DNA from: Lactobacillales bacterium
Lineage (GTDB): Bacteria; Bacillota; Bacilli; Lactobacillales; Streptococcaceae
DNA length: 64,000 nt
Assembly: GCA_031261705.1 (NCBI GenBank)
Contig: JAISJD010000033.1
Coordinates: 1 to 64,000 of the forward strand
Direction: 5' to 3'
Shown: piece after piece, positions 42,655-49,923 of the stretch
Layout: the number at the start of each line of letters is the position of its first letter
How positions within the stretch are numbered: position 1 is the stretch's first letter
Translations under genes and position numbers: made by a program
The notes under the pieces: generated by a model
The model's input: the letters and a program-made list of their open reading frames with translations, nothing else
Told to the model about the DNA's origin: nothing
Databases searched by the model: none

Positions 42655-43308
42655 GTGAAAAATGATCGTTTAGGCGCAACAGTACTAAGTGTAAAGATTA
42701 TCGCAAATGCGGATCAAACGCTAATTGATACTTTGGGACTAGGAAAAGGAAAACGCGCATTGGGTATTTTAACGGCAGATTGCGATGATGTTACCTATGT
42801 GGCGTTAGATGAAGCAACAAAAGCAAGTGATGTAGAAGTTGTTTATGCAAAGAGTTTTTATGCTGGTGCAGCGAACGCATCAACAAAATTAGCAGGGGAA
42901 GTCATTGGTATTTTGGCAGGTCCAAGCCCGGCAGAAGTAAAAAGTGGTCTGCAAGCAGCGATTCATGTTATCGAAGAAGAAGCAAGTTTTATCAGTGCGA
43001 ATGATGATGATAGTATTCCTTATTTTGCACATGTTGTTTCTCGTACAGGTAGTTTCCTTTCAAAAGAAGCCAACATTAAAGAAGGAGAAGCTATTGCCTA
43101 TCTTATCGCTCCACCGCTAGAAGCTGTCTATTCAGTAGATGCTGCCTTAAAAGCGGCAGATGTAAGTGTGGGTGTTATGTACATGCCTCCATCAGAAACA
43201 AACTTTGGTGGTGCACTCTTAACTGGTAGTCAATCTGCCTGTCGTGCTGCTTGTGATGCCTTTGCAGAAGCTGTTCAAAACATTGCAGAAAACCCAGTGA
43301 ACTATTAA
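42655..43308 (+). CDS. eutL: Microcompartment shell protein EutL
   Basis: 217 residues with two fused BMC domains (tandem, circularly permuted), as in EutL/PduB-type trimers. 'LGKGKRALGILTADCDDVTYVALDEATKASDVEVVYAKSFYAGAANASTKLAGEVIGILAGPSPAEVKSGL' is the first repeat, 'VYSVDAALKAADVSVGVMYMPPSETNFGGALLTGSQSACRAACDAF' the second. EutL trimers have a gated central pore. GTG start after AGGAGG. It sits 13 bases after eutC. Confidence 0.94.
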   Translation: MKNDRLGATVLSVKIIANADQTLIDTLGLGKGKRALGILTADCDDVTYVALDEATKASDVEVVYAKSFYAGAANASTKLAGEVIGILAGPSPAEVKSGLQAAIHVIEEEASFISANDDDSIPYFAHVVSRTGSFLSKEANIKEGEAIAYLIAPPLEAVYSVDAALKAADVSVGVMYMPPSETNFGGALLTGSQSACRAACDAFAEAVQNIAENPVNY

Positions 43309-43321
43309 GGAAGTGTGAGGC

Positions 43322-43942
43322 ATGAGTACACTGTCGTTAGGATTAGTAGAAGTAAGAGGCTTTTTAGGGGCAATTAGTGTCGCTGATGCTTCATTAAAAG
43401 CCGCAGATGTTCATTTACAAAATGCAGAACGGATAAAGGGCGGACTGACAACGATTGAGTTAGTCGGCGATGTTGCAGCGGTGGAATCAGCAGTGTCAGT
43501 TGGAGTTATAGAAGCGAAAAAGTTAAATTGTCTTATTGCTAGTCATGTGATTGCAAGAGTTGATGAACAGACTTGTAAAATAATTCCAATGCAGCATTTA
43601 GAAATGAAAAAAGCCGAAGTTGAGCCGGTGATAGTTGAAGATGAGAAAATCGAAGAAGAAGTTATAGAAGAGATTGTCACGGAAATAAGTACCGAAGAAA
43701 TAACTAAACTCGTACCAATGGAGTTGCCAAAAGAGGAAGAAGAGCAACTAATTGTTGAAGAAGTAGATATTCCGACAATTCTTCAAAAGTTACAAAGGAA
43801 AAAAGTGACAGATTTACGAAAATTAGCAAGAAAGTTAAATCTTCAAACTTTATCAAAAGAAGAAATCAACTTCGCAAGTAAAAAAGTATTAATGAATGAA
43901 CTCAGAAAAGCGATAGAAAGAGGTGATATTCATTGGAAATAA
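43322..43942 (+). CDS. EutK-like BMC shell protein with C-terminal SAP-like tail
   Basis: 206 residues. Residues 1-90 are a BMC domain ('LGLVEVRGFLGAISVADASLKAADVHLQNAERIKGGLTTIELVGDVAAVESAVSVGV'). Residues about 95-150 are a long acidic linker (many Glu/Val). Residues 150-206 form a basic helical domain, 'TILQKLQRKKVTDLRKLARKL' and 'KKVLMNELRKAIERG', reminiscent of SAP/Rho-N-type helix-extended-helix nucleic acid folds. E. coli EutK also has a BMC domain plus a small DNA-binding-like tail, but the tail sequence is different. Ends inside the start of eutE (TAATG). Confidence 0.8.
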   Translation: MSTLSLGLVEVRGFLGAISVADASLKAADVHLQNAERIKGGLTTIELVGDVAAVESAVSVGVIEAKKLNCLIASHVIARVDEQTCKIIPMQHLEMKKAEVEPVIVEDEKIEEEVIEEIVTEISTEEITKLVPMELPKEEEEQLIVEEVDIPTILQKLQRKKVTDLRKLARKLNLQTLSKEEINFASKKVLMNELRKAIERGDIHWK

Positions 43943-45387
43943 TGGATAAAGATTTATGTTCTATTCAGGAGGTAAGAAATTTAGTCAAGGCGGCTAAAAA
44001 AGCTCAAAAGAAATTGGCGACATTTTCACAAGTGAAGATTGATAGAATTTGTGAAGCGATTGCTCGTGTCAGCTATGAACATCGTGAAGAACTAGCAAAG
44101 CTTGCAAATGAAGAAACTGGCTTTGGTCTTTGGGAAGATAAAATTTTAAAAAATGCGTTTGCCTCTAAAACGGTTTATGACAACATCAAAGATATGAAAA
44201 CAGTTGGAATTATCAACGAGGATATTGATGAAAAAATTATGGAGGTTGCTGTTCCCGTTGGAGTGATTGCTGGCTTGATTCCGTCAACGAATCCAACCTC
44301 GACAGTCATTTATAAAGCATTGATTTCGGTCAAAGCAGGAAATGCAATTGTCTTTTCACCTCACCCCAATGCGTTGAAATGTATTTTAAGAACAGTGCAA
44401 ATCATTGAGGCAGCAGCAGTTGAAGCAGGCGCACCAAAAGGAACCATTCAGGTGATTACAACACCGACTCGTGAAGCAACAGACGAATTAATGAAACACA
44501 AGGATACGAACTTGATTTTAGCAACTGGTGGCGAAGCAATGGTTCGAGCAGCTTATTCTTCTGGGACTCCCGCTATTGGTGTTGGTCCGGGGAATGGACC
44601 AGCCTATATCACACCAAGCGCAAATATTGCTCAAGCGGTTAGAAGAATTATGGATTCTAAAACATTTGATAATGGAACAATTTGTGCCTCGGAACAATCA
44701 GTGATTGTTGAAGAAGGAAACAAAGAAGCAGTTATCCGAGAATTTACTAAACAGGGGGCCTATTTCTTAAACCCAGAAGAATCTAATCAATTATCAAAAT
44801 TTATCTTACGTGACAATGGGACAATGAATCCACAAATTGTTGGAAAATCAGTTCAACACATTGCGAATTTAGCGAAACTAACGATTCCAAGTGGGGCTAG
44901 GGTATTGATTGCAGAAGAAGTCAACGTTGGAAAGAAATATCCATTCTCACGTGAAAAACTAGCACCAATCTTAGCATTTTATACGGTCAAGGGTTGGGAA
45001 GAAGCTTGTGAGTTAGCGATTCAAATCTTGATGAATGAGGGTGCGGGTCACACGATGATGATTCACACGGAAAATAAAGATATTCTGAGAGAATTTGCTC
45101 TAAAGAAACCCGTTTCTCGTTTACTAGTAAATACCGCGGGCGCTCTTGGAGGAATCGGGGCAACGACCAACTTGGCACCAGCCTTAACATTAGGCTGTGG
45201 CTCTGTGGGTGGAAGTTCAACCTCTGATAATATCGGACCTCAAAATTTATTTAACATTCGTAGGATTGCTTACGGTGTGAGAGAGGTATCAGATTTAAGA
45301 GAGGCTGAAAAATGCCCAGCTACTGGACTTAACACACAAATGATTGAAGAAATTGTCCAAGAAATTTTAAGTCGATTACAAAAATAA
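43933..45387 (+). CDS. eutE: CoA-acylating acetaldehyde dehydrogenase EutE
   Basis: 484 residues. Oxidises acetaldehyde to acetyl-CoA with NAD+. 'EVAVPVGVIAGLIPSTNPTSTVIYKALISVKAGNAIVFSPHP' is the NAD region, and 'FDNGTICASEQSV' holds the catalytic cysteine. The last 20 residues ('TQMIEEIVQEILSRLQK') form an amphipathic helix after a linker, an encapsulation peptide at the C terminus. TTG at 43933 is seven bases from GAGGTG; an ATG at 43942 overlaps the previous stop. Both are plausible. Confidence 0.95.
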   Translation: MEIMDKDLCSIQEVRNLVKAAKKAQKKLATFSQVKIDRICEAIARVSYEHREELAKLANEETGFGLWEDKILKNAFASKTVYDNIKDMKTVGIINEDIDEKIMEVAVPVGVIAGLIPSTNPTSTVIYKALISVKAGNAIVFSPHPNALKCILRTVQIIEAAAVEAGAPKGTIQVITTPTREATDELMKHKDTNLILATGGEAMVRAAYSSGTPAIGVGPGNGPAYITPSANIAQAVRRIMDSKTFDNGTICASEQSVIVEEGNKEAVIREFTKQGAYFLNPEESNQLSKFILRDNGTMNPQIVGKSVQHIANLAKLTIPSGARVLIAEEVNVGKKYPFSREKLAPILAFYTVKGWEEACELAIQILMNEGAGHTMMIHTENKDILREFALKKPVSRLLVNTAGALGGIGATTNLAPALTLGCGSVGGSSTSDNIGPQNLFNIRRIAYGVREVSDLREAEKCPATGLNTQMIEEIVQEILSRLQK

Positions 45388-45426
45388 TTTGTAATATAAA
45401 AAAAGAAAATACTGGAGGAAAATACT

Positions 45427-45717
45427 ATGTCAAGCACAAACGCATTAGGAATGATTGAAACAAAAGGTTTAGTAGGAGCAATTGAAGCAGCAGATGCAAT
45501 GGTAAAAGCAGCAAACGTTACATTAATTGGGAAAGAACAAGTTGGTGGCGGATTGGTAACAGTATTAGTTCGTGGCGATGTTGGCGCAGTCAAAGCAGCA
45601 ACAGATGCAGGTGCTGCAGCAGCAGAACGTGTAGGCGATTTATTATCTGTTCATGTGATTCCACGTCCACATGCTGAAGTAGATGCGATTTTACCTCACC
45701 CAACAACAGTAGACTAA
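45427..45717 (+). CDS. eutM: Major microcompartment shell protein EutM
   Basis: 96 residues, canonical hexameric BMC domain: '[77 protein letters not shown]'. The GGAGGA ribosome site before the ATG is strong, and a hairpin with T-tract right after the gene (45730) may keep its mRNA more abundant than the genes behind it, suiting a major shell component. Confidence 0.95.
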   Translation: MSSTNALGMIETKGLVGAIEAADAMVKAANVTLIGKEQVGGGLVTVLVRGDVGAVKAATDAGAAAAERVGDLLSVHVIPRPHAEVDAILPHPTTVD

Positions 45718-45729
45718 GTGAATAAGACA

Positions 45730-45760
45730 GGGGGAGCATCTTTGCTCCTTCCATGTTTTT
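45730..45760 (+). terminator. Partial terminator within the eut operon after eutM
   Basis: GGGGGAGC (45730-45737) pairs with GCTCCTTC around ATCTTT, followed by CATGTTTTT. It is downstream of eutM and 16 bases before the next ATG. Genes follow in the same direction with no new promoter seen, so termination must be incomplete. Confidence 0.65.
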
Positions 45761-45775
45761 AAGGTGGAATGAAGT

Positions 45776-46411
45776 ATGGGAGTAGTAACAGAAGAAGTTC
45801 TTCGTCAATTGTTCAGAAAGCATCAACTATCCGATAAGGGAATACTTGGGCTAAAACCTGAAGATATTCTTACCCCATCAGCACAAAGCTTTATCAGTGA
45901 ACACCGATTAGTTATTTGTGAAGAAAAGGAAGAAAACAGGAATGATTCTAACTCTCTTGATGTGTCACTAGCAGAGTTTGAGGGCGTTCAAAAGAGAGTG
46001 ACTCAAAGAGTAGAAAATCAAATGCTTCACGATTTATTGCTTGAGCTGGCTAGATTAGAAAATGAGTTTGCTTATCTTGCTTCTAAGACTGTGAAGGAGA
46101 GCATGGAAATTTGTTTGTATGCGGAGCAACAAGAAAAGTATTGTCGGCAGTTTGCAACATGTTTAAAAGACAAAAAGGCAGAAGTCATTTGTTTAACGAA
46201 AATGTCTTGTCCGAAACAAATAGGTTCCCTCTATTTCTATCATTATCGCTCGATTGAACTGTTTATTGAAACAATTTTAGATGAGCTTGCTCTCTTGATT
46301 TCTAATGAGGAGGAGATAAATAGGCGACCTCACTTAGTTTTATATGAGCAGTTTGAGGAATGGTCGATGCAGTTTGTAAAAGAAGGTGAAGAGAAAACGT
46401 GGAAAATATAG
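45776..46411 (+). CDS. eutT: EutT-type cobalamin adenosyltransferase
   Basis: 211 residues. 'VTEEVLRQLFRKHQLSDKGILGLKPEDILTPSAQSFISEHRLVIC' is the N-terminal block found in EutT/ethanolamine cobalamin adenosyltransferases, followed by helices 'MLHDLLLELARLENEFAYLA' and a C-terminal 'YHYRSIELFIETILDEL'. It would adenosylate cob(I)alamin with ATP for EutBC. The PduO-type enzyme at 34554 has the same reaction but an unrelated sequence. The stop overlaps the next start by 13 bases (46399-46411). Confidence 0.8.
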   Translation: MGVVTEEVLRQLFRKHQLSDKGILGLKPEDILTPSAQSFISEHRLVICEEKEENRNDSNSLDVSLAEFEGVQKRVTQRVENQMLHDLLLELARLENEFAYLASKTVKESMEICLYAEQQEKYCRQFATCLKDKKAEVICLTKMSCPKQIGSLYFYHYRSIELFIETILDELALLISNEEEINRRPHLVLYEQFEEWSMQFVKEGEEKTWKI

Positions 46412-47025
46412 ATGTAATTGTAGATGAAGTAATGAAACAGCTTCATTTGCAAGATAACTCATTTGAAGTAGAAGCAAGTGGCCGTCACATTCATCTAAGT
46501 CGAAAAGAGATTAACGCACTTTTTGGTGAGGGGTATCAACTGACAAAGGTAAAAGATTTATCGCAACCAAATCAATTTGCAGCGAAGGAAAGAATTACCA
46601 TTGCTGGACCAAAAGGAAGTTTTCAAAATGTGGTGATTCTTGGACCTGAACGAAAAGATTCTCAAGTGGAAGTTTCCTTGACAGACTCTCGTATCCTTGG
46701 AATAAATATTCCGGTGCGGGAAAGTGGCGATATAGAGGGAACTCCGGGTATTACACTGATAAATGGAGGCAGAGTGGTTACCTTGTCTATTGGCTTGATT
46801 ATCGCAAAACGTCACGTTCATATGACCCCCGCATCAGCTAAGGAAAATGGTGTAGAAAACGGACAGATTGTTCAAGTAAAAGTTGAGGGTGCTCGTCCAC
46901 TTATCTTTGATGATGTAGTGATTCGAGTAAGTCCAGATTTTGCGACTTACATGCACATTGATTATGATGAAGGAAATGCCTGTGGGTTTAAACGTGGAAT
47001 GCGAGGGCATATTATAAAGTCTTAA
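46399..47025 (+). CDS. pduL: PduL/EutD-type phosphotransacylase
   Basis: 208 residues. Converts acetyl-CoA and phosphate to acetyl phosphate and recycles CoA inside the shell. Two histidine motifs for zinc are seen: 'VEASGRHIHLSRKEINALFG' and 'IIAKRHVHMTPASAKENGV'; 'VRVSPDFATYMHIDYDEGNACGF' is the end block. The N-terminal 17 residues ('NIDVIVDEVMKQLHLQDN') are a short amphipathic helix, a probable encapsulation peptide. The E. coli-type EutD (Pta family) is a different protein. GTG at 46399 after GAAGGTGAAG. Confidence 0.92.
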   Translation: MENIDVIVDEVMKQLHLQDNSFEVEASGRHIHLSRKEINALFGEGYQLTKVKDLSQPNQFAAKERITIAGPKGSFQNVVILGPERKDSQVEVSLTDSRILGINIPVRESGDIEGTPGITLINGGRVVTLSIGLIIAKRHVHMTPASAKENGVENGQIVQVKVEGARPLIFDDVVIRVSPDFATYMHIDYDEGNACGFKRGMRGHIIKS

Positions 47026-47048
47026 CAAAGGAAATTAGGAGGAAGAGA

Positions 47049-47693
47049 ATGGAGCAACAAGAGATAGAGTCACTCGTCCAATATGTGACCGAAAAAATAG
47101 TTCAAAAGCTCAATCTTTCCACTCGTTCCGAAAAACACCTACTTTTTGTCGACCAAGCAGTAGCTGATTATCCTAAAGAAGTGATTGAACCACTAAAAGA
47201 GGAATTTCAACTGATCGTTCCCTATGAGATTGAGAAATCAGAAGCAGTTGGATTATTGGTCAAGCGTTTATCTTTTCAACAAATGAGCGCATTATCACAG
47301 CTTCAGGTGGTTGATTATACAACAAAGCTTTGTGTCCGTTGCCTTTTGAATGGTTTGCCAGTTTGGGTATTGTCCTATGAAGTTGAACCAAAACTTCTTA
47401 GAAAAGAAGCTTCTTATCCGTTGTGGAAAAAGGTTTCTGAAATTTATGAACAAGTTCAGCGATTGGGCATTGTTTCAATAAAAAACACGTACGAACTAAC
47501 AGAAAAAATTCAATGCTACCAGTCGAAGAAACAGAAAAGTACTCAAGGGAAAAAAGAATTTTTAACTGAAAAAAAACTAAAAGAACAGCTAACTAAAGGA
47601 AGAAGTTTTCAAGATATTTTAGCAGAAAATCAGTTAACCCCTTTAGCACGAGATTACTATCTTCAATGGAAATTGAATAGAAAATCGGAGTGA
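47049..47693 (+). CDS. Ethanolamine utilisation accessory protein (uncharacterised, eut locus)
   Basis: 214 residues. 'MEQQEIESLVQYVTEKIVQKLNL' at the start is a textbook microcompartment-targeting helix. The middle has an alpha/beta pattern ('HLLFVDQAVADYP', 'QLIVPYEIEKSEAVGLLVKRLSFQQMSAL') and the tail is basic. It matches the conserved, unnamed gene between pduL and eutN in Gram-positive eut loci in position and length. I know no biochemical role. It overlaps eutN by four bases. Confidence 0.7.
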   Translation: MEQQEIESLVQYVTEKIVQKLNLSTRSEKHLLFVDQAVADYPKEVIEPLKEEFQLIVPYEIEKSEAVGLLVKRLSFQQMSALSQLQVVDYTTKLCVRCLLNGLPVWVLSYEVEPKLLRKEASYPLWKKVSEIYEQVQRLGIVSIKNTYELTEKIQCYQSKKQKSTQGKKEFLTEKKLKEQLTKGRSFQDILAENQLTPLARDYYLQWKLNRKSE

Positions 47694-47974
47694 ATGCTAT
47701 GTTGTACGGAAAAGTAACAGGAAGCTTATGGTCTACAAGAAAAGATGAAAAATTGAATGGTTGGAAATTCATGATTGTAGAAATAATTAATGCCACAAAT
47801 ACAGAAAAAGCGACCTCTATTATTGCCGCAGATAATGCCGGTGCAGGAGTGGGGGATGAAGTATTAATCACTTTGGGAGAAGCAGCGCGTTTATCCGCTG
47901 AAAATTCTTCTCTTCCTGTGGATGCAATGATTGTAGGTGTAGTAGATTCTATTGAGAAAGAAGAAATGGATTGA
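47690..47974 (+). CDS. eutN: Microcompartment vertex protein EutN
   Basis: 94 residues of the EutN/CcmL pentamer family: 'YGKVTGSLWSTRKDEKLNGWKFMIVEI', 'IAADNAGAGVGDEVLITLGEAARLS', 'VDAMIVGVVDSIE'. Pentamers cap the corners of the shell. ATGA overlaps the previous gene, and its TGA is overlapped by a TTG that opens a small frame (see next). Confidence 0.94.
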   Translation: MNAMLYGKVTGSLWSTRKDEKLNGWKFMIVEIINATNTEKATSIIAADNAGAGVGDEVLITLGEAARLSAENSSLPVDAMIVGVVDSIEKEEMD

Positions 47975-48090
47975 AGAAATGGTTTTTCTACAATGATGAA
48001 GTCGAGTACGAGGGAATAGAAATCGTTAAAAAGTCTCAAATTCCCCTTAAAGCAAGGTGTTTTTCTCGATTTCTAAAATATCCCTCCTAG
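47971..48090 (+). CDS. Small ORF coupled to eutN, unknown function
   Basis: A 39-codon frame starts with TTG inside the eutN stop (TTGA overlap at 47971-47974) and ends with TAG at 48088-48090, 24 bases before eutH. It reads as a compact, aromatic and basic peptide: 'MKKWFFYNDEVEYEGIEIV' then 'KKSQIPLKARCF' and 'SRFLKYPS'. AGAAAGAAGAAA lies upstream as a weak ribosome site; translational coupling would help. No homologue known to me. Confidence 0.4.
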   Translation: MKKWFFYNDEVEYEGIEIVKKSQIPLKARCFSRFLKYPS

Positions 48091-48114
48091 CTCTGAGTGA
48101 AAGGAGTGAAATAA

Positions 48115-49209
48115 GTGAGTATTAATGAAATTATTATGTATATTATGGTCTTCTTCATGTTCCTCGGCGGGTTAGATAAGTGTATCGGAGGAAAAATGGG
48201 TTTAGCCGATCAATTTGAAGAAGGAATCAATGCAATGGGAGCCCTTGCTATGTCAATGGTAGGGATTATCGTTTTGGCACCGGTTTTAGCTAATATTCTT
48301 AGTCCAGTAGTAGTACCCTTGTATAAATTTTTAGGTGCCGATCCCTCCATGTTTGCAACAACCTTACTTGCCTGTGATATGGGTGGTTTCTCTCTAGCAC
48401 AACAAATGGCGATTGACCCGCAAGCAGGATTATTTGCCGGTACCATTTTAGGTTCAATGATGGGGCCAACGATTGTGTTTACGATTCCAGTAGCGCTTGG
48501 AATTATTGAAAAGGAAGATGAACAATATCTTGCAACGGGGGTTCTTAGCGGGATTGTTACGATTCCTATTGGTTGTTTAGCTGGTGGACTTGTAGCTAAA
48601 ATGCCTTTGATGATGATTTTGAAAAACTTAGTACCAATTGTTTTATTTGCTATCTTGGTTATGCTTGGTTTATGGTTTATCCCTAAGAAAATGATTAAAG
48701 GATTTACCGTTTTTGGAAATGGTGTAGTAATTGTTGCAGTTATCGGTTTAGTGCTTGGAGCAATGGATTTACTGGTTGGATTGAAACCGATTAAAGGAAT
48801 TGCGCCCGTTCAAGAAGGGATTAGCACGGTTGGGAGCATTGCGTTAACATTAGCTGGAGCTTTCTGTTTAGTTAAGGTTATTACGAAAGCTTTTAACAAA
48901 CCATTGATGAAGTTAGGAAAAGCTCTAGGGATGAATGAAGTGGCTGCTGCAGGATTAGTTGCAACGCTTGCTAACAATATCCCAATGTTCCAAATGATGA
49001 AAGATATGGATAGAAGAGGAAAGATTATTAACGTGGCTTTCGCTGTTTCAGCAGCCTTTGTATTTGGAGATCATTTAGGATTTACCGCAGGGGTGGCAAA
49101 AGAAATGATTTTCCCTATGATTGTCGGAAAATTAGTCGCTGGTATTACTGCAATTTTTGTTGCTATCTTTATGGCAAACCGTGTCATTGCAAAGGAAGAT
49201 AAGAAATAA
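48115..49209 (+). CDS. eutH: Ethanolamine transporter EutH
   Basis: 364 residues, about 11 membrane helices. 'MSINEIIMYIMVFFMFLGGLDKCIGGKMGLADQFEEGINAMGALAMSMVGIIVLAP', 'LLACDMGGFSLAQQMA' and 'GLVATLANNIPMFQMMKDMDRRGKIINVAFAVSAAFVFGDHLGF' are EutH blocks. It moves ethanolamine across the cell membrane, needed at low external concentration. GTG start after GAAAGGAGTG. Confidence 0.95.
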   Translation: MSINEIIMYIMVFFMFLGGLDKCIGGKMGLADQFEEGINAMGALAMSMVGIIVLAPVLANILSPVVVPLYKFLGADPSMFATTLLACDMGGFSLAQQMAIDPQAGLFAGTILGSMMGPTIVFTIPVALGIIEKEDEQYLATGVLSGIVTIPIGCLAGGLVAKMPLMMILKNLVPIVLFAILVMLGLWFIPKKMIKGFTVFGNGVVIVAVIGLVLGAMDLLVGLKPIKGIAPVQEGISTVGSIALTLAGAFCLVKVITKAFNKPLMKLGKALGMNEVAAAGLVATLANNIPMFQMMKDMDRRGKIINVAFAVSAAFVFGDHLGFTAGVAKEMIFPMIVGKLVAGITAIFVAIFMANRVIAKEDKK

Positions 49210-49235
49210 TTTCTCAAGAAGGAGGAGATGTAAAG

Positions 49236-49670
49236 TTGGATAAACAAATGATTGAACAGCTAGTTCGACAAGTGATTGAAGAAAAACTAGGTGTAAATAA
49301 AATTAGCAGCCAAGCTGGAGTAACTTCCATTGCGATTCCTAAATGGAAAGTATCTGAGGAAGATCGCCTAGACACCGGAAATCCTAGAGACAAGGTTTAT
49401 ACGAAAGACTTTTTCAGCTTAGATGAAAGTCCACAATTGGGTGCTGGGTTAATGGAAATGACGGATAGTACTTTCCCTTGGACATTGAATTATGATGAAA
49501 TGGACTATGTGATTGAAGGTCAGCTTGATGTCCTCATTGATGGAGAAAAAATCTCAGCAAAAGCTGGAGAACTCATTCATATTCCGCATGGTTCAAGTAT
49601 AGAATTTTCAGCAACAGGTTTTGCACGCTTTATCTATATCACTTATCCTGCAAATTGGCAGGAACAATAA
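49236..49670 (+). CDS. eutQ: EutQ cupin protein
   Basis: 144 residues: an N-terminal amphipathic helix ('MDKQMIEQLVRQVIEEKLGV') followed by a linker and a cupin domain ('FPWTLNYDEMDYVIEGQLDVLIDGEKISAKAGELIHIPHGSSIEFSATGFARFIYITYP'). EutQ homologues have acetate kinase activity and localise to the shell in Salmonella. Shorter than the Salmonella protein (229 residues), it lacks most of that N-terminal domain. Start TTG at 49236 after GGAGG. Last eut gene before the riboswitch. Confidence 0.92.
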   Translation: MDKQMIEQLVRQVIEEKLGVNKISSQAGVTSIAIPKWKVSEEDRLDTGNPRDKVYTKDFFSLDESPQLGAGLMEMTDSTFPWTLNYDEMDYVIEGQLDVLIDGEKISAKAGELIHIPHGSSIEFSATGFARFIYITYPANWQEQ

Positions 49671-49671
49671 A

Positions 49672-49769
49672 AGGTTTGTTTTCAGGGAAATGAGGTGTGA
49701 GACCTCAGCAGCCCTATCTACTGTAACGTTGCTTATCAGCAAACGAAGCCAGAACACCTGAACAAACGA
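49672..49769 (+). promoter_or_regulatory. Cobalamin riboswitch
   Basis: P1 is GGTTTGTT with AACAAAC. The core has the conserved GAGGTGTGAGACCTC arm, CAGCAGCCC, CTACTGTAA, and GAAGCCAGAACACCTG close to the end, the known B12-box. It starts two bases after the eutQ stop. A weak promoter pair inside the end of eutQ (TTGCAC 49621, TATCCT 49644, spacer 17) could serve it, but read-through from eut is equally likely. Confidence 0.85.
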
Positions 49770-49796
49770 TATTAAAATGTATAAATGACGGACAGG

Positions 49797-49883
49797 GAGC
49801 GTTGTTTGGACAAAACGAAAATCAGAATTTTTTGGTTAATGTTTTTATTCAGACGCTCTGACTTATGTGTGAGGGCGTTTTTT
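49797..49883 (+). terminator. Antiterminator/terminator pair controlled by the cobalamin riboswitch
   Basis: Terminator: ACGCTCTGAC (49853-49862) pairs with GTGAGGGCGT (49869-49878), then six T residues. Upstream GAGCGT (49797-49802) is the perfect complement of ACGCTC (49853-49858), so it can act as antiterminator. This is the expression platform: cobalamin-bound state would favour the terminator. No EutV-type paired hairpins were found in this segment. Confidence 0.7.
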
Positions 49884-49923
49884 GCGTGACCTTGCACAAA
49901 TAAGGAAGAATGGAGCGATTCAT

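Noticed and set aside
47975-48114. A possible fourth EutV target upstream of eutH (loop AATGAT near 47990)
   Set aside because: The stem has a mismatch next to the closing pair, no second hairpin with the signature follows, and no terminator with a T-tract is present; the region is better explained by the small frame.
49770-49850. EutV hairpins in the tail of the cobalamin riboswitch (AATGTA near 49777)
   Set aside because: Only a weak AU stem with a mismatch and no partner hairpin overlapping the terminator.
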